Of a DNA stretch of 64,000 nt, positions 10,824-21,460 are shown in pieces. Under the pieces are notes generated by a model. It did not search any database. It had not been told where the DNA came from and saw only the letters and a program-made list of their open reading frames with translations. This stretch comes from Diphasiastrum complanatum (Eukaryota; Streptophyta; Lycopodiopsida; Lycopodiales; Lycopodiaceae), in the NCBI GenBank assembly GCA_029204225.1, contig CM055104.1, positions 23,699,285 through 23,763,284 of the forward strand. The letters are read 5' to 3'. Both the position numbers and the translations under genes were made by a program. Every line of letters starts with the position of its first letter. The first letter of the stretch is position 1.

Positions 10824-11649
10824 GAACTATGTGATAGCAGACTTGTGCGTGAAGGTTAGGATGAGAAGGAAGAGATGATAAAGAACTCGCAGAGGACCGC
10901 TATGTACGGACAAAATGTACGGTATATCGGACCTATGCGAGCCGATTATCAAAGAGAACGATTAGATTTGAGGAAAGACGCACAAGTGTGATATGGGCTG
11001 ACACGTAGGAAGACGTATCAGACCTGTGCGCATGGAAGGTAGTAGGAGGAATTTTGATCGTGAAGGGCGCGCACAAATGTGATATGCGGAGCGAAAAAAA
11101 AAGTGAAAAAAATTCATCGAAATTTGTGATTTTATATTGGGGTTCGCACGTGCGAAAGAACGTCCTGTCACACGTGTGGGAGTTGTAAGGACAAATGCGA
11201 GAGCGACATGTGTCACTGTGTCACACTACATGTGTGGGATTTGTATGATCGAATGCGAGAGCGACACATGTTTATAGGCACTCGAATGAACATGCAACAC
11301 GTGTCTAGGTCTCATTTCACACGTGTGTAGGTGTCATCTCACACGTGTCTGCGCCTGTTGTTGAATTGGAAGTAAACATGTGTCATAAGTCCGTTGACCA
11401 CACGTGCAAAAATTTAGTATAAATGGCACGAAAACCGAATAATTTTTTACCTTTTGCGTTCTTGAAATTTGTGACATATCGCTTTTGTGCGCGCTCATTT
11501 CTGTCCGTTTGCTTGCAAGTATACCTACTCACGCACAAGTGCAATATTCTGTATCTGTCTACCGTACATATCCATCTTCTGCGCCATTTTGATTGTTAGT
11601 TTTGGTTCAGTTCTCCCGCGCGCACAAGTGCGATATTCACGCTACTGCC
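10824..11649. promoter_or_regulatory. Divergent promoter region of genes A and B
   Basis: 826 bp between the start codons of A (minus) and B (plus). TATAAA at 11418 faces gene B, and a TATAAAA on the minus strand at about 11138-11132 faces gene A. Between and around them are repeated CACACGTGTG / CACGTG palindromes (for example near 11148, 11170, 11320, 11340, 11400), CGACACATG words, and a repeated AAATGCGAGAGCGACA at about 11193 and 11250. CACGTG is the plant G-box bound by bHLH and bZIP factors. Use in this element is inferred. Confidence 0.6.
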
Positions 11650-13117
11650 ATGGCCTCTTCCTCATCATCCTCACAAGAATCAGGCTTGAGTTCATTTCTG
11701 AGTGAATTTGGGATTACTGAAAATCTGGACTACTTCCACAGCCTATTCAAGCCATATCTACATGTTTTCAGAACTACACAACCAAATTCTGACGTATTTT
11801 ATGAACATTATGTTAGATTCAGAGATATACTTAGCAAGCCTGTTTTCTCCATAAGTCAACTCCAGTCATTATACTGATCTTGTTCATTTCTTCCCAGCTT
11901 TTAGACATAGCTTAGATAGATCGTTCACCAAATTGTTTGATCTTTTCAAAAGTAGTTCTATGTGTCCGTATTGCAACAAAAAATTTCGATTGGTTGAATA
12001 TCAGAGTGGTTTCATACTTTTTCTTTTAGTTCAGATCCCAGATGATGATGAGTTTCCTGTTGCTGACCCTCCTTTTGCACCCTCCTATGTTCAGTCAGCC
12101 ATTAAGGATATCAGTCACTTTCTTATCGACACTCCTGATAAAGAAAGTGACTTCATTGATTTAAATATTGATGTTCTTCGAGATTCTTTCATTGGCCAAA
12201 ATACATTTGATGATAAATCCAAATCTATGGAGGATTCAAAATGTCTTTTCAATTTGTCTGTATATTATATTAATGACAGTGTATATTTTACTACTGCTGA
12301 TTTATGTAAAGTTTTTGACTATCGTGAGGACGAGGTTCTATGCTTATTATCTGGCACAATTTCCGAATTCTTCGACTTTGTAGATTTTGAGACAGATGAC
12401 CTTGTTGCTGGTATTGATTTTGATGATGAAGAGGGTCTTATGGCTGGTGAAGAATGTCTGAATAAGACTTTATCAAATATAGCCAAGGATGGGCGAGGCA
12501 GACCATCCGATGAAGAATTCACGGCATTTCAATCCCAGATGGGCTTCCCTCGTCCATCATTAATGCATTTCACTGATGATTCCACTTCAGTACGTGGTCA
12601 TTATATTGATCATCCTGATCTGGTTGCTGCTGATGATGAAGAATGTGTAAGTGTTTAATCTTCCTTGCATTTGAATGTTTTCAATCACTGAATGTGTTTT
12701 TGCTAACATATTTCCTATTGCAGGATGCTCTCATAATAGATGACGAGACGAGGTGGTTTCAGACAACACACATCCTCGTTCCAGAGGGACAGTGGACTGG
12801 GCCACTATCTTTGGCATTTCTTGAAGAGTGAGATCTGTATTGCTCATTCCAAGCTTAGCCCAGTCGGGGAGAGTCTTATAATGGCAGTTAAAGCTTTATC
12901 ATTTTATTTAGGAGGACATAAATTTGTTAAGACAAATAAGATCATTTTTGTCAAAAGATCTTATGTTTTGAACATTTTAGGCTTTACTGATGGGAATGTT
13001 CCTTTAAGGAGCTCCCATTATTCATTGTATTCCACTTATATTGAGCTTAGTGAAAATAAGGATAATGCACATCTATTAGATGCATACGCTAGTAGAGAAT
13101 TTCTTCATAGAATCTGA
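11650..13117 (+). pseudogene. Transposon gene B, unknown acidic protein with a CxxC motif
   Basis: I do not recognise the family. ATG at 11650 has a strong plant context (GCCATGG). 75 codons to 11877 are followed, after a one-base frame change near 11870, by a long frame to 12646 containing CPYCNKKF (possible half zinc site), a strongly acidic Asp/Glu-rich middle and GRGRPSDEEF. A GTAAGT...TTGCAG intron (12647-12723) joins exon 2. A second frame change near 12830 leads into KALSFYLGGHKFVKTNKIIF and on to the stop at 13117. The ancestral product would be about 450 residues. A homologous 3' end is present in the relic at 4240-4440. It is divergent from A and convergent with C. A DNA-binding accessory role is only a guess. 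Confidence 0.6.
12647..12723 (+). other. Predicted intron in gene B
   Basis: TGT|GTAAGT donor and CTATTGCAG|GAT acceptor, 77 nt. Splicing keeps the frame (phase 0) and continues an acidic segment. Confidence 0.75.
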
Positions 13118-13527
13118 TACAAGATCTGATGATGAATAATAATTGACACTTTGTATAATACAATCAATACATTGACATTGGGTATTGCTCCTCTCTTGTT
13201 CAATGTATTTGCAAAGCAATTTTGAACATGTCATGATGACCTTCTACTCAGCAATCATCAAATTTTTTCTTCCTGTATGAACTTGCATGCTTTTCTAAAC
13301 TTGTTGTATTGTGTGGACTTTGTTATATGTCAAATCTGAACTCTGCAGTAGAACCACTAAAACAATTGACAAATGTAGTTTCGTTTTTTATTGGTTCCTC
13401 CATGTTGTGTATTTCGATGAAATGCTGCTCGTGCTTGCCAGTGTGACTTTTCCATCCCTTGTGATGACCATACACTCAAGCTTCCATATGTATTTGCAAA
13501 AAATGCTGTATGATCTCTTAGTATGTG

Positions 13528-13616
13528 CTGCATATGTCAAAATCATAATGTTAGTATTATATTTAGATCTAAATATATATGAAAATTTGAAAGCATTTTG
13601 AAAATTTTATACTAAC
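13528..13616 (-). other. Last intron of gene C
   Basis: ATG|GTTAGT donor and CATATGCAG|CACATA acceptor. Removing it joins THYM to HILRDH, completing the catalytic Glu region. The relic at 3541-4030 has the same order. Confidence 0.75.
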
Positions 13617-14420
13617 CATGTAATGAGTGATGTGATCTTCTACCCATGCTTTTGATATTGCATTAACAAACTCAACACAAGTCCTTTGGACAACTTTCTT
13701 ATCAATATCAGAGTAACTTTTTTTTCTTAAAATAGCAATCATACTATCAAGCTTTTTCCATACATCAACTTTTAGTACTATGGTTTTGTCGTCTTTCTCG
13801 AAAACCTGAGTGGCAGCAGTAATATTTGTCCAGACTGAGTGTTGAATATTAGAAGCCTTACCAGTATGATTTGAAAGAAAATGATGTGCTTTTGCTCCTC
13901 CTATGCTTGGCTTAGTTAGCATGTTCCCATTCTTTCCTGAAAGCTTTTCATCTTTTTGAATTTTGACATGTCCTTTATGGAGTCCTGCTTTTGATAAAAC
14001 ATCTTCTAATCGAGAGATAGCTTCCTTTGCTAATGATGCTGGCTTAGTATTCCAATCAAAAACTATATGAAGATAAACGATCTTTTCTATTAATCTAACT
14101 TCTGCATGAAGAGTGCAAACATGCACATTTTTTAAGGGGATAGGCAGCACAGGCTTCCAGTTTGGATGTGCATATTCTCTACTAATTTCTGTACTCCTAG
14201 TTACATCTTTTGCCATTTTCATGCAGTACGATGTAGCACCGTGAGAGACATTATACATACATTTCAATGTTTTCAAATCACCTGCTAAGTGCCATTCAAC
14301 ATTGAAGTCTCCAACTCCTGGAACATTGAGAAATCCTCCATCCATATGGTCCTTGGTGATCCTAGGATAAGATGTCCTTGAGAATATCCATGATAATATA
14401 TCACGATCCTCTTTCAACAC

Positions 14421-14501
14421 CTGTCCAAAGAATTAATCATACCTAGTTTGCGATGTATTAATACTATTCAATGAATGTAATGTAATAATGAGGCTAGTTA
14501 C
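14421..14501 (-). other. Intron of gene C between the first and second catalytic Asp
   Basis: TTTCAG|GTAACT donor and TTGGACAG|GTGTTG acceptor, 81 nt, phase 0. It joins WWLAVFQ to VLKEDRD. Confidence 0.75.
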
Positions 14502-16065
14502 CTGAAACACTGCCAACCACCATATATCATTTTCTGACTAGACACTGAATTTGAAATGTTCTTGGTTCTCTGTTTGGGATAGAGCACCATTCATGAGAGT
14601 AATACTAACCCTTTCCATCTTCTACTCTTTCACAATTTCTGACTCATCTAACTTAAGTATTATGATTATTTTGCCATTCACCTTTTCATAGGTTATATCA
14701 TAGTATGTGACGATGTATCTCAACAAGTAATTTAGATCAACAAATAAATTGTTTGATGAATTATATAATATCGATCTTCCATCAGTTTCATACACCTCCT
14801 CAATATGAAATGGAGTTCCAGTGATCTTATGCATACCTATGTTTAATGTATCCCTCTCTTTCTTCAAGTGGTATGTCCTAGGGATTGGGACTTTTCTAAT
14901 TTGAACTTGCTTAAGTTTAAATTTTGTTGCATATGCTTCCCTACTAATACCTGCAAAATCACAAACACCCAGAACTATAGTCTTATCTAAAATATATTGA
15001 ATGTCCACCATCAAAGTCTCTGCTATTTTACATTTTACATTTGAAATTCTATTGTTCATCATGATACGCTTAGTGGATTTGCAAGTCAATATTGTGCCCA
15101 ATGACATTCCTAGTGAAGCATTGTCTTTAATATTTCGAGGAGCTACTATGCAAATCTGCAAAAAAAAACAGATAGTTAACAGAATATCACCATAGCTGAA
15201 ATTAAATCCAAATGTCATTGAAAAACTTACAAAATTTAGAATATGCTTACTTATATGCACAGATCCTTCTATTTCGATAACCTCCTTTTGAAAGCGTTTG
15301 AATATCCTTGAAACTTTGTCGGTTTCGCTTCTTACTTTCAGCCTTCTTCTTTACCAAATCCACATCCTTCAGTAATTGTAAGTTTTCAATACGAATAGAC
15401 TGTAAGACTGATTGCATTTGCTCTAGTTCTGATTTGATATTGATTGCTATCTTTTGTAATGATTCCTTATTTTTTTTAAGTTGTTCATTTTTTTATAATG
15501 TCTTTTGGAGATGACAATCCCTATTCTGACAATAAGAGGATATCCGAATTAACTCACATTCTAAAAAGTGACCTTTATTCATATAAAGTTGTTTTCCATG
15601 GTTTTGCAATCTTTCACAATATCCTAGTAATCTACTATGCCCATTGCATATCCATGTAACTAAATGAGTTATTGAAGAGAATGTGGGATGTGTCAAAGTG
15701 CTTGAATCTTGTGGATATAATGTTCCATCTGTCCACAAATCCAAGTTTTTCTTTCCTTCTGCCCTGTAACGAGAACGATCTTCAGCAGATATTTGAACTC
15801 CTTTGCATTTTGCAATTTTTCCTGATTCGAATTTGGGGATGGTGGTCATATTCTAAATCCAGTGAAAATAGTGTCCTTTTTGTAACCAATGGAGGGAATA
15901 TTTTTGAATTTAGTCAAGTTATACTGCGAAATGTTAACAGCTCTTAACTGTGACTATAGACACCGTGGTTAGATCATTGGGAGTTGGGGAGGCCTTGGGA
16001 GTGGTGTGGGCAAGCAAATAAACAATATTGTTTTATTTATTTTGATATTTTTGTATATCCTTCAT

Positions 16066-16110
16066 GGCATTCCTTAAAGGGTCTTTTTGATATTGAGAAC
16101 TCCTCTAATG
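16066..16110. mobile_element. Truncated end of the 377-bp MITE
   Basis: CCTTAAAGGGTCTTTTTGA...AACTCCTCTAATG matches the right terminus of the MITEs at 29664 and 31585. Only about 45 bp remain, next to the right subterminal zone of the 10-kb element. Confidence 0.65.
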
Positions 16111-16531
16111 GGATGTCGGAATACGACATCAATTTATACGTCTTGGGCCGACGTCAGATGGACGTCGATGTCGGGCTTTCAGAAGTAGCATTCTGTTAAC
16201 AGACGTCGGAATCCGACGCAATTGATATGCGTCGAATTTTGACGTCCAAGATTTGTTTTCCTCAAATACACGTCGGATCTGCCACATCAGCTTGGATGTC
16301 GGATTCCGACGTCCACGTCGGCACTTCGAAATCTGATGTCCACATCGGATCCCGGAGTCCGACATCCCGATTGTTGTCCAGGAGCTCAGCAATCAGCAGG
16401 TGTCGGATTTTGACGTGTTTAAAACATGTCAGAATCCGACGACTCGATTGCGACGTCTGCGACGAAAAAAAAAATTAAGATCAATATTCACGTCGCAAAA
16501 CATGTCGCAAATCGCGACGAGTGTTGTTGTA
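16111..16531. promoter_or_regulatory. Right subterminal and terminal repeat zone of the transposon
   Basis: Dense palindromes: GATGTCGGAATACGACATC, GACGTCGGAATCCGACGC, GATGTCGGATTCCGACGTC, TGTCGGATTTTGACGTG and CATGTCAGAATCCGACG, then CGTCGC/GCGACG words to the end. They match the left zone in opposite orientation and are better preserved here. Confidence 0.7.
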
Positions 16532-17361
16532 ATCATCACCCAGTTCTCATATGTAGAGGGTAGGCTTGAAACAATGTCATAATTGTGTCTTGATCATCTA
16601 TGACTGATCCGACAATGGCCATTTGTTGCAAGAGATGATTCTTAAACTAGTTAATATGATTATGAAGAGAATCATTATTCGACATCTTGAGTGTGAAGAA
16701 TTTCCTTCGAAGATGTAACTTGGTAGTTCCGTCTCTAACATCGTATAGTGAGCTCAAGATGTCCCAAACTTCTTTTGAAGTTTTGGCTCCAGCTATGTGT
16801 CCAATCTGCTTATCTGATATATTGAGGATGATAAGCGCGAAAGCTTTAGCATCCTTCGATTTCCACTTTGAGTCTTTTGTGCCATCTTCAGGTTTCACTT
16901 CAATACCTGTAACAACATACCACAACTCGTTGGCGATTAGCAAGATCCTCATCTTACATTTCCATAAATGATAATTGGATCCATTCAGTTTGTCTGTGAT
17001 AAGACCGGCTTTATTTTGAGAATCCATATGGAACTTAGTCTGTCGATTGTATCGATGACGCTAAGATGTAGTGATTCCAACAATAGGAAATCAATTCTTT
17101 GATACTGAAAAAGATGATATGAACTGAAGAATATGATATCAATTTGATATCGCGAAAGATATCAAGTATTAGAGCTATGCGCTCTGATATCATGATAGTA
17201 TTAGGCCCTAATAGAGATCACAAGTCTGATACCGTGACGAGTCAGATAAAGGGAGTAGTAATAACTACTCTGTTATCGTGATCTAGCACTGATACTATGA
17301 TGGATCAATCTGATAAGAGATTAGAAATATTATGATACCAAATTAAAATGCTCTGATACCA
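16532..17361 (-). mobile_element. copia B, upstream part (gag N-terminus and primer site)
   Basis: Gag starts MDSQNKAGLITDKLNGSNYHLWK at 17027 and is open to about 16647. After one stop it continues to VMI at 16532, where the 10-kb insertion begins; the next gag residues (TTHS) are at 6413. The primer binding site is at 17361-17351 (complement of TGGTATCAGAG). The stretch 17028-17350 is an untranslated leader containing several decayed TGATAC words. Confidence 0.88.
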
Positions 17362-17770
17362 TGTCGAAAATAGGTTTGGAAAGTAAAACAAAAACTTTTC
17401 CTACTTCAAGTGCATGACTACGCCTATCAATATTGAACAAAATAGTAGTGATGGAAATCACGTTAAATCTTAGCATTGAATTCTCAGACAAGTTGGCTGG
17501 AGTCCGCTGGCATTCATCCAGTTCCTTTTCAGAAATTAATTGCTGATAAGCGGCGTCAATCGCCATAAACAGTTTGTCTGCATAAATGAGCGAAACTGTC
17601 ACTCTGCAGAAATGAACGTAAACTGCCATCAGGGAAAAGAAAATGCCGAAGTGAGAGAAAATCCCAAAGAGCAAAAAATGCGAAGGTCTTCAGTAAAGTC
17701 ATTTCCTTGATTTTTAAGGCATTTTGAAAATGCGAAAAACGCGACATTACATTTTTACTCAAAATTCTTG
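17362..17770 (-). repeat. 5' LTR of copia B (outer edge uncertain)
   Basis: Begins TGTCGAAAATAGG directly beside the primer site. No second LTR is available for defining the outer edge. Confidence 0.5.
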
Positions 17771-18409
17771 ACAGGCGAAAAATACGAAAAAAGCACCAAC
17801 AGATATAAATCATGTATCGTAGGACATTTTTTTAACAAACTAAGTCTTTTGCATTACAAAGGCAAACATTCTTTTTCTAGAAGCAATGTCACATTTATAT
17901 CAAAGAACATGCTAGCAATGTTATGGTTTCTTACTTGGGCTATTTTTTGGTATTTGGCTATAATGTTTTTATTTTTTGATTGAAATTTATAAATTTTGTA
18001 TTGAAAATCAATAATAGTGTCATTGAAATTTTATATGATTATAATAGATTTCAAAATAATTTGTCTTAATCTTGACTTTCACCCTTACATAGTGATAAAT
18101 ATCTAATTTATGAAACTCTATTTACCCAACTTTTCTTTATCTATGAATTTTAACAAGAAAAACCTCGCCTATTGTGAGATGCTTTTACTGAATTTAGGAC
18201 CTTAATTGGATCTACAATTGATCGATAAGAGGTGTTGGGTGCCAATTAGATAGATCAATCACAAATCTAATGTCTAGAATTAGATCTAGATCAAAAATTG
18301 CATCTAATTAGCAAGAACAACTTGACAAATGATCAATATAGTCCAAGAGAGGCCTCACATGTGTGGAATATTGTCAGTGAACGGACATTGAGCAGATATT
18401 ATGGTACAT
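17771..18409. other. Unclassified AT-rich stretch
   Basis: I see no coding region or repeat I can name; possibly decayed LTR sequence. Confidence 0.4.
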
Positions 18410-18475
18410 TACTTGTTGATAGCATTCAATGCAAAAAGTCACAACACAAATAGTGAAAATAACAAGGGATTGCCT

Positions 18476-19008
18476 CAAAATCAAGATTTCTCATCAAATC
18501 TCTTATTCACAATGATGATCCTTAAATAGATCAAGTACATTTCGACCTGGTATGCTGACTCAACAGGTTTGGAATGCAACTCATCTTAGATCAACCAATA
18601 AATGCAAGATAAGCCCCCTCCTCTTGCATTATAACTTGGTGACATTGGCTCACCATGATTTTGATTGCTTTGAGGTAATTTTCTTAACTTATAGAAACTT
18701 GCAAGATCAACTCCTACTGATATTTTCCAGATATATACACACATGGGAAAGGCCGCTCACACATGGGAACAATGTCTCATTCACATGGGAATGCATGATC
18801 TATCAATAAAATGGTGCCACATGGCAATTTTCTACTTGACTAGCTTCCAACTAGCTCATACTTGACTCAATCAAGACAAATTCAATCTAACTAAATCTAG
18901 ATGCATTTATGACTACCATCCACACATGGGGACATGATTCACATGTCTGGGATCAAGTTATATACAAATTAACTTAGATTTATAAGCTAGAATTTAACAA
19001 TTTTATCA
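18476..19008 (-). repeat. 3' LTR of copia H
   Basis: Pairs with 20888-21460. Ends ...TTTTATCA (TG on the minus strand) beside the polypurine tract. Carries repeated CACACATGGGAA words. Its left edge may extend to about 18410. Confidence 0.7.
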
Positions 19009-19097
19009 CTCCTCAAAATCTAGCTTGGCAAATCTATCTACAACACCAAGTGCATATCTCAACATCATAATTGAATCTTTTGGAAATGGTCAAGATA

Positions 19098-19616
19098 TCA
19101 GCAACACACTCCGATGATGAGACATGAAGAAGATCCCTTACAAAGTGGTGCAACCTCGATATGCTTGGTTTGAGCATGGAAGATAGGATTGGTTGCACTT
19201 TTCAGCCATAGAATTTCCTTGGTTGTTGATGTCAATGCCTTATACTCGGCTTCACAAGAGGACAGAGAGATGGTATCTTGCTTTTTTGAAAGCCAAGATA
19301 TAACTCCTCCACATAGGAATGTAGCAAAGGAACGTATGGATTTTGGAAGCCAAGATATAACTCCTCCACATAGGAATGTAGCAAAGGCACGTATGGATTT
19401 TCTATCCATCTTATCACTTGCAGAATCCGAGTCTGAGTATGCTCTCAAGTACAAATTAGTACCTTGATAGATAATGCCAAAATTCCTAGTAGATGAGATG
19501 TATCTAAGCACTCTTTTGGCACTTTTACAATGATATACTAAAGTACCTTGCATATATTGACTCAACTTGCTTACACTAAATCTTAGATAAGGTCTTGTGA
19601 TTGTCAAATAGATCAA
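19098..19616 (-). pseudogene. copia H RNase H with internal repeat
   Basis: Begins MIYLTITRPYLRFSVSKLSQYM, the end of the copia reverse transcriptase connection. The RNase H segment LCGGVISWLPK is repeated as LCGGVISWLSK by a 57-bp tandem duplication. The SLSSCEAEYKAL block follows, and the frame then runs off. Confidence 0.8.
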
Positions 19617-19697
19617 TAGAAAGTCACATCCTAAAAGGAGGCTTCATCACCATCAATAGAAACTTTCACAACTTGCTCCATAGGGGTGTCAAAATCC

Positions 19698-20138
19698 TTA
19701 AAGTTTACAATATTTCATTCCAAATTTTTTTAAGATGGAAGTAGCATAGTTTGATTGACAAACGAAAGTAAAATCTCTACTTCTAGAGACGTCTATTCCA
19801 AGTACAAACTTAAGAAGTCCTAGATCTACCATCTTGAATTCACTAGACAAAGAAATTTTGACATCCCTTATGCCATCAAGATCATTTCCTGTAAGGATGA
19901 TATCATCTACATACAAAACCAAAATAATGATCTTGGCATCATTACATTTGACGTACAATGAAGGGTCATAAAAGCTTATCACAAAAACAATAGAGTAGAG
20001 GTATTTGTGCAACCTAGAGTACCAAGCTCTAGGTGCTTGCTTGAGTCCATAAAGACTCTTCTTCAAGTAGCAAACTTTGTCTTCATCTCCTTCCTTGATG
20101 AAGCCCTTAGGTTTCAACATGTAGATCTCTTCTTCCAA
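19698..20138 (-). pseudogene. copia H reverse transcriptase fragment
   Basis: Contains KSLYGLKQAPRAWYSRL and the polymerase catalytic motif LYVDDIILTG. The upstream third of the enzyme is broken by stops around 20160-20330. Closely related to the RT of copia D. Confidence 0.85.
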
Positions 20139-20887
20139 GAATCCATTTTAGGAAAGCATTAGTCACATCAAGTTGGAAAATCTCCCATTCGAAAGAAGTA
20201 GCAAGACAAATGATCATCCTTATAGTGACAATCTTAGCAACATATGAAAAAGTTTTCATCATAATATAAGCCTTTACTCTGCAAAAAACCTTTTGCTAAA
20301 AGTCTTGCTTTTTACTTATTAATGGATCCATTTTTATTAACATGTGAATTCTCTCTTAATGCCATTAGCCTCGCAAAAATCTCTCATGCTATTGGAGATG
20401 TACTCTCCTCCTAGGACATTTTAATACTTTGATGCTAGCATTAAGTTGCTTCTCAACAAGAGATTTAAACTTTGCAACGAAATCATACACTAAGCTTTTC
20501 TTTGACAATAGATAGATCCAAGTGTGTACCTTATACAATCATCTATGAATGTTACATACATCAAAGCACCACCATTAGATTCATGTAAAAATGAATGAAC
20601 ATCCGAGTGAATAAGATCAACAGGAGAGGTACATCTATTCATAGATCTCTTGAATGGTTGCTTATGTGTCTTGGATAGACCACAATCTTCCCAAAGCTTG
20701 CCAAACTTGGATATGGATTTGGGAAGCCCGAGTGCTAGCTCCTTGGAAATCATGGACTCCATTGCTTTAATACTTAGGATGGCCTAACCTCTTGTGCCAT
20801 AACTTGGATTCATAAATGCCTTTTAATGAATCCCAAGCCTCCTTGGCCAAGCAAGAAGTCATTGCTCACATTCATCTTGATGCTTGT

Positions 20888-21460
20888 CTCAAAATCAAGA
20901 TCTCTCATCAAATCTCTTATTTATAATCATGATCCTTAAATAGAGCAAGTACATTTCGACCTGGTATGCTGACTCAACATGTCTGGCACATGTGGGGAAT
21001 GTCACATCATCTTAGATCAACCAATAAATGCAAGATAAGCCCCCATCTCTTGAATCCTAACTCGGTGCCATTACCTCACCATGATTTTGCTTGATTTGAG
21101 ATAATTTTCCTAACTTATAGGAACTTGCAAGATCAACTCCTATTGATATTTTCCATATATATACACACGTGGGAACAACCTCTCGCATGTGGGTACCATG
21201 TCTCATTCACATGAGAATACATGATCTATCAATAAAAGGGTGCCACATGGCAATTTTCTACTTGACTAGCTTCCAGCTAGTTCATAGTTGAGTGAATCAA
21301 GACAAAATCAATCTAACTAAATCTAGATGCATAACAATCTAACTAAATCTAGATGCATTTATGACTACCATCCACACGTGGGAACATGCTCCACACGTGT
21401 AGGATCAAGTTATATACAAATTAACTTAGATCTGTAAGCTAGAATTTGACAATTTTAACA
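20888..21460 (-). repeat. 5' LTR of copia H
   Basis: About 85-90% like the left LTR by eye, including TGATATTTTCCA-type and CACACGTGGGAAC words, plus a short internal duplication of ATCTAACTAAATCTAGATGC near 21310-21350. Confidence 0.7.

Larger units (their letters stand above)
13357..15849 (-). pseudogene. Transposon gene C: DDE/RNase-H-fold transposase, spliced and decayed
   Basis: Exons 15849-15231, 15155-14502, 14420-13617 and 13527-13357 join with GT...AG introns; the last three junctions are in phase 0. Candidate catalytic residues are Asp in LKLDES (codon 14646-14648), Asp in HLAGDLKTLKC (14277-14279) and Glu in SSQGMEKSHW (13450-13452). The C-terminal pattern THYMHIL..HT..F....GSLSVWSSQGMEK recalls the terminal Glu region of RAG1/Transib-type and related eukaryotic transposases. 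The N-terminal 119 codons are followed by a coiled-coil-like stretch. Lesions: TAA at 15493-15495, a frameshift near 15335, TAG at 14622-14624 and TAG at 14538-14540. The superfamily is uncertain. Confidence 0.68.
18410..21460 (-). mobile_element. copia H with two LTRs and internal deletions
   Basis: 3' LTR ends at 19008 next to a polypurine tract (rc ATTTTGAGGAG). 5' LTR ends at 21460. Both contain TTTCGACCTGGTATGCTGACTCAAC. Between them on the minus strand are RNase H (19616-19098), reverse transcriptase (20138-19698, with YVDD), integrase (20762-20490) and a scrap of gag (about 20880-20815, KEAWDS). The gag scrap joins the LTR directly without a primer site, and the integrase to RT hinge is shortened, so the element is deleted internally. 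Confidence 0.8.

Noticed and set aside
9850-10878. Plus-strand open frames opposite gene A
   Set aside because: They are shadows of the H3-Ulp1 exon on the other strand. The minus-strand reading has family motifs and proper splice sites.
11160-11400. CACACGTGTG repeats as a CRISPR-like or tandem array
   Set aside because: The sites are short, irregularly spaced and palindromic; they suit promoter elements.
13311-13601. Plus-strand 96-residue frame with a counterpart at 4034-3819
   Set aside because: The similarity between the two frames is real but comes from the opposite strand, the last exon of transposase gene C, which carries the QGMEK block.
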